A stretch of DNA of 64,000 nt, from assembly GCA_964034945.1 (NCBI GenBank), contig OZ035962.1, positions 101,378,284-101,442,283 on the forward strand. Direction: 5' to 3'. A program made the translations under genes and the position numbers. The notes below the pieces were generated by a model. It was not told the origin of the DNA and searched no databases. It saw only the letters and a list, made by a program, of their open reading frames with translations. This DNA is from Chrysopilus asiliformis (lineage: Eukaryota > Arthropoda > Insecta > Diptera > Rhagionidae). Position 1 is the first letter of the stretch, and each line of letters opens with the position of its first letter. Positions 31,640-42,609 of this stretch are shown in pieces.

Positions 31640-34120
31640 AAAAAACAAAACAAATGTTAAATCGCTTTTTGGAATGGGATAAATTGGAAAACACTGTTCA
31701 TAATCCGGGAGATTACTAGTTTTGGAAAAAAAAATTACCTAAATTTTTCTATAAGGTATTTTTACTGCAAAAACTCAGCATAAATAGGGGCAACGTAGAT
31801 AAAAGCTATATGTGAAAAATCGAATCAAAATTTCTTACTATGTAAAACGTAAGCATGCTCCATTTTACTTTGAATTACGGAAAGGTGAACAATATACCAA
31901 GTCAAGTGAAAATTTATTAAAAAAAAATCCCCAGTTGGAAATTGCAAAAACGAATAGTTGTTGCAGGACTTTTTAGTTGTGAAGGGATCTGCCAACCGTT
32001 TGAATTTTCCAGTTTTACTAAATTTTCCCCTGGAGCTATTCTGTAATGTAGCTGATAAAATAAAGTGCAGGACCAGCATAACCTATTTTCAGAATTCCAC
32101 ATTTCCTGTTTTTTGATTTTTTTTTTTTTTTACAGACAACTAAGAAGAGATGGAAAGCTAGAAAATGAAACATTTTCACCATTTCTTGTACGTTTTGTCT
32201 TCATTTTGTTTTGGTGTATGGCATGAAACGTGGAAAATTTCATCTTGTAGTTCACGTCACCATCGTCATCATCGCCATTATGTTGTCTTATTCTCAGTAT
32301 CAGTCAGCATAAAAAAACGGAATTGGTTTTTCTAGTGTAGTGGGATAACTTTTTGCTTGTTCCCAGAATTTTGTACCATTTTCCCTTTCTGTTTTTCCTT
32401 TTTGTGTGCAAGTCGAGGCTCGTTATTTCTGTTTTGTAATGTCAGCAAAGTTTGAAAGACAAAAAAAAATAGCGAAACACTTGATGACTATTACTACAAA
32501 GACACAGATAGCTACAATATAGCTAAGGGCTGTCTGAGTTCGCCTGGAGGATATTCAATGGTATTTCCTGTTGAAAAAAAAATGAAAACTTTTTGATGGA
32601 AATTATAATTATCCTTTGGCGATGTTTCGCGTATACCCTTATTAATCCACCATAAAATTCAACATTGACATTTTTCTATTGCTTCTGCAGAACCACAACA
32701 TGTTTCCTTCGAAGTGATTGCTCAACCTTATTTCGCTGCCAAGAACTCTAGGATACAAAATGAATTTTCCTGAAGGGGAAAAAAGGGAGAAAAGGAAAAA
32801 AAAAATCGGTGTACGACGATCTACCTGCTAAATTATAAAATACGAGAACCCAAAATCGTGACAAATAAAATTGAGGGGGGGCTGAACACACACGAAATCA
32901 CGTCCCACAACAACAAAAAAAAAACCAGGTTAAGTTTTCCGTCTAACATCTTAAGTTCAGGGATCTAACCTAACTTCCATAACACCGTTAGCATTTAGGA
33001 GAGGAAAATGCTGATTTTCGTGAGGTTTAATTCGCATTAAATGTTGAAGCGTAAATAATTCCATGTTGCTAATATCCTTTGTCCTTTCGACTTCCTCTAA
33101 ATTTTGTCTCATTTTCGGATCTTTCGGCTTTTCCTCATTTTATTATTCCGAAACAAAGTTTTAATGTACAGAAAGAAATCTTGTTAAGCACAACTGAAAG
33201 ACTTTTCCGAGGTTGCAAATTAGAATTTGACTTTAAAGGACCTTCAATGGTAAAAGCGGCCATCGCGTCCGTAGGTCTGGAGATTTCAAGAAATGTTTAA
33301 CGAATCATTTTTGACAGTTCATCTGGAATTAAAATATTTTCCAAAAAAAAGAAACTTTTTCACACTTCACTGATAAATTCATGGAAACAGGAGGAAAATA
33401 TAGTAGAAATTAGGGTAATTTTTACGTTACAAGTGGCAGAGACGAAGCTAACGGTGATTTCAAGATGGTATAACCATTCCATGAATTTTAATTATATTCA
33501 ACACAAAATTGTTGAAAGATTTTTCCGTATACATTCCGAAGACATTCGCGAATCTAACAGAAATCCTTCAAAACAAAAGAAAATGAACTTTTCAATTAAA
33601 TGACCGGAAAACAGAAATTTTAGAAACAAGTCATGTCATCAGATCTGAGTGAAAATCCCCCAAAACGAGGTAACAACTGCTGTTGAATGTCCACAAAACG
33701 AAAAGTTTTAATTAAATGAGAAACAGAACATTAAAAGTGAAAACGATATAAACTTAATTCGCATTCAGATTGTTTCCGACAAATTAGGAATTGACACTGA
33801 TAATTGCTAAGGAATACAATTGAGAAAATTTCCCTGTCCATAACATTTACGGAAAATGCTCTCAAGAATTAATTTTCACTTCTCAGAAAGTGAAAGTGCT
33901 CGCAATACGACGAATTTTCAAAGACAATTCAAAAACTTTCAATAAATAATAACCGACGAAATCTAATTACGCAGAAAAAACACATCTTGTTTTCGGAATT
34001 GTTTAAAAATAAAGTCGTTTCAACACCATATTATTTTAACGATTTTCTAAATAATTTTCTTAGAACGTTTTCCTTCAAAAACTAATATCTCTTAACTTTT
34101 TTTTCTTTAACTTTTTTTTT
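31640..34120. other. Long intergenic region
   Basis: About 2.5 kb without a gene or well-bounded element recognised. Several A and T runs (32117, 32460, 32800) occur. The 73-codon frame at 33079 lacks any recognisable domain. Confidence 0.45.
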
Positions 34121-34132
34121 AACTTTTTTTAA

Positions 34133-34354
34133 CCCTTTGTTGACAGTCGGTACTTTTAAGTACCACCAACTTTAAATCCTTATATTTTTTTGCTTATCCA
34201 ATAGTATCAACATTCTGGATAGGTACTTCTATATACTACAGGCGTAAATACCATAAAATTAGTTCTTGTCTCTTTTTTGCTTTCGGGAACCATTTTCAAC
34301 GAAGAAAGTAATAGTTATTGATTTATTGTTGTTCACTTCCTGGGCCACAAAGGG
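34133..34354. mobile_element. 222-bp piggyBac-like MITE, TTAA target
   Basis: The ends CCCTTTGT and ACAAAGGG are flanked by TTAA (34129-34132 and 34355-34358). CCC termini next to TTAA are the piggyBac convention. A perfect internal palindrome, GGTACTTTTAAGTACC, lies near the left end. Confidence 0.8.
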
Positions 34355-34496
34355 TTAAAGTAGGTACTTTTTTCATCGCGTTTTTTCGTTCCCCCCTGCA
34401 AAATTTTCACCTGCGGCCCATTTTTTTTTAATTTTCGCATAATGTGCATTTTATACAGAAATTGCGATGCAAATTTTGTGTCATACCGAAGAACTA

Positions 34497-34630
34497 GGAT
34501 GGCATTGACCAGGACGCGAAGAGAATTGACATGCAAAACTGGAGGACATCGGCACGTGACCGGGACCTCTGACGAGAGACATTGCGGCAGGCCAAGATCG
34601 GAAACCGGTTATACCGCCGAGAGAGAGAAG
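34497..34630 (+). mobile_element. LINE tail fragment with (GA)n end
   Basis: Same 3' end as 13550-13789, here in + orientation: GATGGCATTGACCAGGACGC through GAGACATTGCGGCAGGCC to GAGAGAGAGAAG. Frame breaks make it non-functional. Confidence 0.78.
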
Positions 34631-34654
34631 ATCAATTTTACTTTTTATTGTATT

Positions 34655-35090
34655 TTTACGTTCCTTTTCTATAGAAGGAAAGTATTGTATTCATGGCAGA
34701 GACCGACTGGAGAACGGGGGGCAGATAGAAAATTTCTGATCAATACGAAATCCATTTCAGGCAAAATTATCGGTCTGTCCGTTGTGTGTATCTTAAATAA
34801 CTCGCGAACGCGTTGACCTAGCGACTTGAAATTTTCGGTAAATAAGTTTTACAAAAATCGTAGTTTTCTATCAACTTTTTGAAAAGTAACGGTGCCCATA
34901 ACTGGTAACAAACATACATTTAAAAAAAACCATTTTTTGGAAGTTTTTCCAAACTTATACGCTTTTGGAAAAAAAAATGAATATAACCAAATTTATAGCA
35001 TATCAAATTTTCTATATTTTTTACTTTAACGGTTTTTTCGTACCTCTAACGGTCCTCAAGATATTTGAAAAAAAATTTTTTTGAATATGT
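34655..35090 (+). repeat. Dispersed family A copy, long
   Basis: Starts CTTTTCTATAGAAGGAAAG and continues through ACTCGCGAACGCG and TTACAAAAATCGTAG into the AACGGT-rich part (34890-35060) also seen at 24780-25140. Confidence 0.75.
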
Positions 35091-35243
35091 ATTCTTGTAT
35101 GAAGTTCTAAAAAAATTTTCTCTCGAGTCAGTATGCACGTAAAATTCTCGGCTCGTGTCAACTAATTTGTAAAGGAGATTTTTTTGTTTCAGTAGAGATC
35201 TCGCCTATTTTCTCTACCGTGTAAGTCGTTATTCTTATAACTA

Positions 35244-35388
35244 GAGTCTGACAGATTAATCGGCTTTGGTTTCGGCCACCTTGAGCCAAAAATCACAGCT
35301 TCGGCCAAACTTCGGTTTCGGCCGAAGGTTAAAAAAAGGCCAAGCTTCGGCTTCGGCTTCGGCCAGAAACTGACCTCCAGTCGGACTC
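35244..35388. mobile_element. 145-bp TA-flanked MITE made of TTCGGC words
   Basis: The ends GAGTCTGAC and GTCGGACTC are flanked by TA (35242-35243 and 35389-35390). The interior is dominated by TTCGGC/GGCCGAA words in both orientations. It resembles widespread insect Tc1/mariner-type MITEs with this composition. Confidence 0.75.
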
Positions 35389-35396
35389 TACTTATA

Positions 35397-35940
35397 AAGG
35401 GTCTTTCAATAAGGACATAACAATTTTGTAATATTTTTAAAAAAACGCACCCTAAAACTTTTTTTATGATCTGGCAATGCTAAAACGTCAGTCAAGGTTT
35501 ACATTTTTATCATGGTGAAGTTCACGAACGAGCAATGCCACGCAGCTGGTCTAACAATTGATCTATTGAAGGAGAAGTTCGGTAATCGTGTAATCTCGAG
35601 AAATGGTCCGGTCGAATGGCCACCTCGCTCATGCGATTTAACGCCGTTGGATTTCTTTTTATTTTATGCCAACAAGGCAACAACGTTAGAGGAGCTCAAG
35701 AACAATATCGAACGCGAAATTGCCAACGTTCCGGCCGATATGTGTGTAAGAGTGGTGGAAAATTGGCTCCAAAGAATCAATCAGCAAACGTGCTCGCGGT
35801 GGCCATATGAACGACATCGAATTTCATACTTAAATGTAACATGTCCACTACACCTGGAATAAATTTCAGCCCGATATCTCAATTATTCTGTGTTTTATTT
35901 AAAGACAAAATTGTATCAAACTACATAAAACCTAGCGACA
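35397..35940 (+). mobile_element. Internally deleted mariner/Tc1-superfamily element
   Basis: A left end of the type AAAGGGTCTTTCAATAAGGA is followed by a transposase frame that lacks its middle. No matching inverted right end was found before 36000, so the right boundary is approximate or the end is lost. Confidence 0.55.
35512..35862 (+). pseudogene. Transposase remnant, internal deletion
   Basis: A 116-codon frame joins an N-terminal start (MVKFTNEQ) directly to the C-terminal end of a Tc1/mariner-superfamily transposase. Residues about 27-52 read FGNRVISRNGPVEWPPRSCD then LTPLDF, the region around the last catalytic acid. The part to about 105 (TTLEELKNNIEREIANVP, VVENWLQRI) matches the usual C-terminal helices. 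The bulk of the catalytic domain, including the first two acidic residues, is missing, so it cannot be active. The family assignment comes from the WPPRSCDLTPLD motif. Confidence 0.75.
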
Positions 35941-35944
35941 TTAA

Positions 35945-37575
35945 AATTGCTAATGACTAATTAAAGCCTTTGAATTAATGTGACCCCTACAACAAATCGA
36001 GAAACTTCACAACAAAAAAATTAAAGCTTTTCTTGTTAAAATAAACAATTCCCAGTGTTATTTTCACCACATTATGTAGGATTGTATTTTTTTTCTCTTC
36101 TTTGTTGATATTATTTTATGTAATGTATTGTTGTTCCAAGATGGTGAACATAAGGTAAACATAATACCGTGATCCTTTTAAGGGATTCCATATCTATACT
36201 GAAAATATTTTCGTTAACGTAAATATGTTTTTTGGGTACACCATGAGTTCCATTGCACAGACAGATATAAATGAAGGCCAAGTTCGGTCGTGACTGAAAC
36301 CATCCCTTGTAATACAATAATAAAAGCGAATACCACAAATTGATGACATCTAAGGGAGAAATTTCGTTTGTTAACTCCACTCGAAGTTGCCTCTATTGCC
36401 CTTTGCTTAGTATTGTTTGTGAACTATGTGGACTTGGTGGAAAATATTCCGGCAAATGGTGATGGCTATATTACTCTTTAAATACGGTTATGAACATCCT
36501 TTCGAATGTCTCATTTGCCTTATAAATGTGAAAATAATGGAATTTTACTATGAAAAAGGATCTGCTATCTATATGTTATGTGCACATCAAAGTTAATAGT
36601 CATTCTAGTTTGTTTATGCTAGTCCTGCGAGAAGAGCATTTCCATTACACTTGTTTAAGGGTCGAACATTTCTACTTCTGCCCACGATTCAAACTTCCAA
36701 CTGAAAAGGGCTTCCATTAAAGAAATATTAAATACTTTTAGCTTCGATGACTTCACAACTCTAAGCTCTTGAATAAAAAAGAAATAACGACTAAACGCAT
36801 CCTAATTTTACACAATTTATATGCCGATTGTTTCACCATGACGATGACCTCTGCCCAAGTAATTAATGAAGCGTCCCTAATTAAATGAAGGACTCATCTC
36901 GCATTTGATCAAACAGGATTCAATACGCAATCAAGTAAACATTATGAGATTTTTGATATAAAAGTTAGTGGATGTAGTAAAAACCGTAGACTCATCGTAA
37001 TTTCGTTAATGAATTGCGAAACACGCAAAAAATTATGAAATCTTCTAACCAGAAGTCTCAAGTCGTAATTACGAAAAAGTGTGAAATAAAAAAAAGTTTT
37101 CACGCAAATCCATTAATCCAATCACGAAACAAATAAAACTGCCAAAATATCAAAACATCATGCTTAAAGATTAAGGAAATGTTCCTTTCTTATTTAGCAC
37201 TTTTTGCCTTTTATTACTTGGGAAGGTGTATTTAGGTTTCTATGCGATTCATACAACTTAATAATTGGGGAAATTGCTTACTGAAATCGGAAAATTTCTA
37301 GTCCATAAAATAAGAAAAAATAATTAAGTCCAGTTTTCTTTAAATCATTAATACACAGCATTTATTTGGTTAGCATTTATAGCCGAGTCAATGCTGTTAC
37401 TTTTATACGAAATTTCCACAAATTTTGTACTGAAGCGATAAAATTCTTGGAAAAACTTTTGTTAGATTTTCAATACTCGATGGTTAAGCCCCAATTCTGA
37501 TAGACAGGCGACACGAAAACTATCTAAATGTCATTACAAGAAAGCCTTTAAAAAACTTTCGCCGGATTAAAATTC
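35945..37575. other. Intergenic or intronic region, nothing recognised
   Basis: About 1.6 kb of A+T-rich sequence with no bounded element. If the exons at 38183 and 26890 belong to one gene, this lies in its intron. Confidence 0.4.
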
Positions 37576-37579
37576 CTTA

Positions 37580-37870
37580 GCATATTTTTTTTATCACTCT
37601 AACGCCAGATTCGCAATCAGCGATCCCAAAACCCCCCAGTGCAAATTTTTCCCAGGAAAAATGGGAAAAAGGATATTTGCGTTATCCTTACAGGCCCTCC
37701 CGTTTCCAATTTAGAAATTCTAACATCAGATTCGTGATAAACGACCCTAAAACCCCACGAGTTTCATTTTTCAGCCTCCTAGTGAGCAGGCGCCATGGTA
37801 AAAATCAAGATTTAAACATAGTCAGCTACTATTGACCCTCTGTTTACCCCCATAGGGTGGAATTTCAAAA
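37580..37870 (-). repeat. Tandem family D monomers, inverted
   Basis: Two or three monomers carry GGATATTTGCGTTATCCTTA and CTAACATCAGATTCGTGAT, the complement of the phrases in 22810-23190. Confidence 0.72.
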
Positions 37871-38054
37871 ACCCCGCCTTAGTGAGCGTCTGTGTCAATG
37901 TAAAATTTTCACGATTCTAGCTCCAAGGGGTTTTGGCTGGGTGCTATAAATTGACCTCGATTTGTGTATTTCCTGGAAATTATGGCCCAAATAATCTTTC
38001 TTTCGAAAAATAGTTTTGAAACATAAATAATTGCACACATCTTATATGACTTAC

Positions 38055-38183
38055 CAGTAGCAGAACCCGAACTCCCTTTTTGTAGTGATTTTGGTATCCT
38101 TTTTTCTGTACCCGATGAAACTTGTCCAGCGGATGGTTTCGCAGGGCTGTTCGGAAGTGATAATTTTCCCGGAAGATCCATAC
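38055..38183 (-). CDS. Probable coding exon of an unidentified - strand gene
   Basis: An acceptor ATTACAG precedes 38183, and an excellent donor, CTACTG|GTAAGT, follows 38055. The 129-nt exon is a multiple of three and is phase 1 at both ends. It encodes MDLPGKLSLPNSPAKPSAGQ and then a Ser/Gly/Lys-rich stretch ending SSGSATG. If the exon upstream is non-coding (a donor on this strand lies at 41091), the Met at 38181 could be the start. No domain is visible; a Pro/Ser-rich N-terminal linker is typical of cytoskeletal or scaffold proteins, but that is only a guess. It ends in the same phase as the exon at 26890-26359. The acceptor has a poor pyrimidine tract. Confidence 0.55.
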
Positions 38184-38299
38184 CTGTAATGATGTAATTA
38201 ATTATTTTACACTTTGTCTATTGTGTCTATTAAAAACGGAAGTGCCCAAAAAAAATTTAAAATGAGATAAATCCGTCCCACACCGCAAACATATGGAAC

Positions 38300-38465
38300 A
38301 ATTGTCTGCGATTTTCTCGAAAACCGTGTATCGTATCGAAAAATTTATAATTTTAAGATTTTACATCTCTTATCCTTCTCCCTTCGCAGATACAATGGAT
38401 TTTTTTGTTTGATAAAAATTTTGTCTGTGCTCATATAGAGTATCTGATAATTGTAGCTTTTCTTA
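38300..38465 (-). repeat. Family B fragment hosting a MITE
   Basis: TTTTCTCGAAAACCGTG, AAAATTTTGTCTGTGCTCAT and AATTGTAGCTTTTCTTA match the end of a - strand family B copy (56430-56640). The MITE at 38466 interrupts it at the TTA. Confidence 0.72.
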
Positions 38466-38849
38466 TGCTACATTTACACGAATGACAAATTTGTCATTTT
38501 TTTCTTGTCATTATGTTAATTCCCGTGTAATTGGATTAATTTTTGTAATTTTTTCTGTCAGAAAATGTCAATCTCTCATAAAAGAATGAACTTGTCCATT
38601 CTTTTATGCCAGATTGTCATTCGTACAAACGCAATATTAGTTATGACAAAAGTTGAATACTAAAGTTGTCATAACTAATATTGCGTTTGCACGAATGACA
38701 ATCTGGCATAAAAGAATGGACAAGTTCATTATTTTATGAGAGATTGACATTTTCTGACAGAAAAAATTACAAAAATTATGCCATTTACACGGGAATTAAC
38801 ATAATGACAAGAAAAAAATGACAAATTTGTCATTCGTGTAAATGTAGCA
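38466..38849. mobile_element. 384-bp near-perfect palindromic MITE, TTA target
   Basis: Arms of about 190 bp starting TGCTACATTTACACGAATGA are inverted around a short centre near 38645-38665. TTA flanks both ends (38463-38465 and 38850-38852). The unfilled site is visible at 56625-56645, GTAGCTTTTCTTATGCTT. A transcript across it would form a very long hairpin. Confidence 0.92.
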
Positions 38850-38852
38850 TTA

Positions 38853-39725
38853 TGTTTTATCTTATATTTTGGAAATGTACATTCAGTTGTTTTTCCTTTA
38901 ATTTTTTTTAAAGCTCTAAGAGATGCTTGTTTAGCTTTAGATAAATCCGGCACTGGTCTTATCGAAAAAAATAAAACCGGAAAATGTGTTTAAAATTCAA
39001 TTCTACAGAATTGTCTCATACATCAAAATTCAACCGGAACATTTCTTTATAGCATTATTTGAAAATTAGTAGTTTTTAGTGATATTCTCGAACTGCTGAA
39101 GGTGGACACATCCGTTTTTGGAACCAATATATACAAATAGAAATCTTTTTTTAAATTTTTCATAACACTAAAACTTTTGAATTTAAATCTATTTTTTACA
39201 TTTCCGGTTGCATTCAAATTTCTAGAAGTGTTACCGAATTTTAGAATAACCTACAATCAGGTAACCCGAATTGAACAAGAAAACCCCTAGGATTCCATTC
39301 TAATTTTAGTTTTCTTTTAACTCACTATGGCGCTTATAACAAAATTCGTTATAGAAAAAGCCACTGTTTGGAGATTGAATGGAAGTGTATTTCGCTTGCT
39401 TTAGGATTCCAATTACCACCTTTCAAATCATTGACATTAAAAACAAAACATGTGGACTTCTTTAGTAGAAAATATTTCTCGATATTGCTTTCGGATTAAA
39501 GTACAAATTAAAGAACACTCACATGTTGCAGCTAGATTTGAAAATTGACAATTTAGCAAGTTTTAGATACTTTTTCGCGCTGGTTAAAAGTTATGAATAC
39601 AAGAAAAAGAAATGGACGAAATGTAAATTTTTGAAGCGACTTGCTTTGAGAACTATAAGTGACAAGCGGATAAACGAATGCTCTAATTCTAGCTCTATAA
39701 AAAGAAAACGGAGAAAGAATCAAAA
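38853..39725. other. Intergenic or intronic, nothing recognised
   Basis: A+T-rich. The Lys-rich 69-codon frame at 39523 has no domain and no splice context. Confidence 0.4.
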
Positions 39726-39739
39726 AGAATAATTCTTTT

Positions 39740-39975
39740 TAATACTATTTCATTCGGGAATCGAAAAGTTGGGTTAAAAGAATTTTCAATTCGCTCGCGA
39801 ACGAATTAAACAGCTAAAAAGCGGTTTCCATTCACTCGCGAATGAATCGAAAAAATAAAGTTCTCCGTGAAAAGAATCATTCCCGAATTTATTTTATAAA
39901 ATTCGGTTCGCGAACGATTCAAATGCAAAAGAATGTTATTTTCGATTCGCGAAATGAATTTTTTGGTATCCTAGT
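39740..39975. mobile_element. Possible MITE built of TTCGCGAAYGAAT palindromes
   Basis: Five or more occurrences of TCGCGAA-centred words at 39789-39800, 39835-39845, 39905-39920 and 39950. Loosely inverted ends (ATACTATTTCATTCGGGAAT and complement-like CGATTCGCGAAATGAATT) suggest a small element. The ends are diverged and no target duplication was seen. Confidence 0.45.
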
Positions 39976-39979
39976 TTTT

Positions 39980-41700
39980 TGGTCATGCAAAAAAAAACGT
40001 TTTGGAGAAGGCAAAAAATTCAAATTTGTCCTTTACAAAATTGCGCAATGCGGTCAAAATTCTATTGAAGGTTTAGAACGCCTGCCTGGCATCACACCAA
40101 TGATGTCAACAGTCCACATGAAATACACGTCAGTGGTTCTACTCCAAAGATTTTCTGTAGATTTTTTTCATATTTCCATTCGTTTCGCTTCAATCTTCTT
40201 TCAGTTTGTGTTTTCCAGCCGGTGGCAATTATTGACTTCACGACGAGAAACAAAACTCTCGAGTTAGAGAATTAGTAAAAGTGCTCACAAGTGAAGTGGT
40301 TTTTAAAAGTTTATTGGTAAATAAAAGTGAGTTGTCCAATTTGCAGTTTAGATTCACTTCATTAGCAATAATATTGGCAGTGATTAAATCGCGACAAGTA
40401 GTTTTTTTATTGCTCTTTGTTATCGCCACAAACCCGCTCTCCACGCTGCCACCACCTGCAAACAGCCAATTTTATTGTCGATTCAGTTCTGAAAAAGTGT
40501 CAACTATTAGGAAATTTATCCACCCATTGCATACAAGCGGACGTTCGCGTAGATTCCGATGTCGTGTGTTTGATTTAAATTGGAAGGCTAAATTTAGATG
40601 CAACACAACACATTTCCAAAAGGCCTCTGCGAAATCATCTTTGATATTCCTGACACAAATTCTTATCGCCAGCACGTCTGAAAATTGAAAAATGATGTAA
40701 CACGAGGGAAAGAACATCCGGAAAAGTTTGTGGGGCTTCTTCTAAGATAGACACCGCCCTATTACGGATTTTTCAATGCCAAACGCTAGGATGAAGCGGT
40801 TTATTTTACGGCGACGAAAATGACTTCAATAAAATCCATTGAAGTTAGGCTATTGGGGACAAATAATTGGATAAAACGCACAACTCTTGGCCTTATCAGT
40901 TGGACGTGAAAATCCGCCTCTAGATAATCGCAATTCTTTGGCGGTTTCACACCTTGTTAACGAGGCACTAATAGAAAACGTTCTACATAATGTGGAGCAC
41001 TTGAAATTGGATTGGAAACAACGAAATTATAGCGACGAAAGTCCGACAATTAGAAGCTATATGAGAGCGAAAAATTCAAGATTCGCTTACCTTGAACTTC
41101 ACACACTTTAGCAACCAGCAAACAACAACCACTCACTTTGAAAATATATTCTTTATCGTTTTAGAAATTCCCCTTTCGGTTGCCGCAATTGGAAACTGAT
41201 TAAATCGTCAATGAATTGATAGAAACTAGATTTCTACTGGATCCACTTTTAATAGAGAATTAAATGTCGAACATCCGCCAGAAAAACGTCAATCTTCTGA
41301 GGTTGAATGTCGCCACCGTTAGGGAAGGTCAACGAAAGCGACATCGCCGGGTGGGACTGTGGGATGAAAAGATAACGGAACAACGTGTGGGGTGGATTTG
41401 AAAGATAAAATTCCTAATCTTTTGTAAGAAAAACACTGAAAATTCATAGCAAATTTACGTAAGAAGGAACCTCCACTTTGTCGTTGGATGCGATTTCGCT
41501 TACTTAGAAGAAGCTGTCGAAGTTGGAGATGTTTGGCGGTATGAAATAATTGCGCACCACTTGGAGCAATGGACTTGTTTACCTTTAGCCGCTCCACACC
41601 ATTGTCGATTTCTTGTTTGCTTTGCTTGAAAATGGAAATAGAATTTTGTTTACATTTTCCGTTAAGAGTGAAGGGAATGACATCATTTGGTAACCATTGC
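39980..41700. other. Non-repetitive region, candidate promoter area
   Basis: 1.7 kb without transposon signatures, less A+T-rich than its surroundings. It contains at least one strong - strand splice donor (TTCAAG|GTAAGC at 41091/41090), which could end a 5' leader exon joined to the exon at 38183. Short frames (40281-40688, 40887-41111) show no domain. A shared start area for the - strand gene and for the upstream leader of the FAAH2-like gene is possible but unproven. Confidence 0.4.
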
Positions 41701-42069
41701 TGTCGTCGTGCTCATTGATTTTCAACTTTAAGATCACATGTCGACGAGAATTTGAATTTACATAAAATTACTTCGATTCGTTTCGCTTTAATTTCTGTTC
41801 TTTGACCAAACAGAAACATTCTCAATGGGTTTTTTATCCTTACTGTTTATGATTTTTTTCAAATAGTAGAGCAGAGTAGTTTGAAAATGACGCAATGGCG
41901 TTGGAAATGCAAGATTATTAAGAAATTATTTCGGTTTTGTTTGCTATTATATTAGAATGGGATCCAAGAACAAGTTAATTGTTGTACCGAAGACTATACA
42001 TAAACATAAGAAAGAGACCAATCATCAAAAACACTCGATACGAGGACAGACAAGATTTTTATGAAAAAA

Positions 42070-42600
42070 AAAACGAACATAAAATGTACAATTGCCAGGG
42101 GCCAATCTTGAAATACTTTATATGAGAACAGACAGAATTTTTATTTCAAAAAAATCCATTAATGTGAGAGAGGGAGAAGGAGCGGTCTACCCTTTCCCAT
42201 ATTGGTGGTTATGTAAAATCATATTCTAAACACATTTCGTCTTTATAAATTTTTCGATAGATGCACCGGTTTCGAGAAAACAGGAAAAAAGTATTCCAAT
42301 TGTATAGGGGAGAGGGGAAGTAGTGATCCAAATGGATTTTCATGTGTGGAAGAGTTATGTAAAAAAACATTCTAAATATATTTTCGACTAAATCGCAAAA
42401 ACTTTCAATTGTATGGCGAGGGGTATTCCTCATTCTTTTATTCATTTAAGAACGTAGGCTCACTTTTTACAAGAAACTTGTACGAGCCAAATAAATCCTT
42501 CGATAGTAACGGATAGACGGACGATCATGCGGAAATCAAAGTCTTTTGTCATCCCTAACACTCTGGTGTAGTTCATTTTTGTGTCCAACGATTGGTTCGA
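42070..42600 (+). repeat. Dispersed family B copy
   Basis: Runs from ACAATTGCCAGGGGCCAATC through GAACAGACAGAATTTTTATT to the end GGTGTAGTTCATTTTTGTGT. It matches 49060-49560 and 52200-52715 along its length. No protein is encoded. Confidence 0.72.
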
Positions 42601-42609
42601 CCCTATACA

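Noticed and set aside
31296..31682. LIKAR-repeat frames on both strands
   Set aside because: Product of a 15-bp minisatellite whose length is a multiple of three; no non-repeat domain.
39842..40267. 141-codon + strand frame
   Set aside because: It starts inside the TTCGCGAA palindrome cluster and has no domain.
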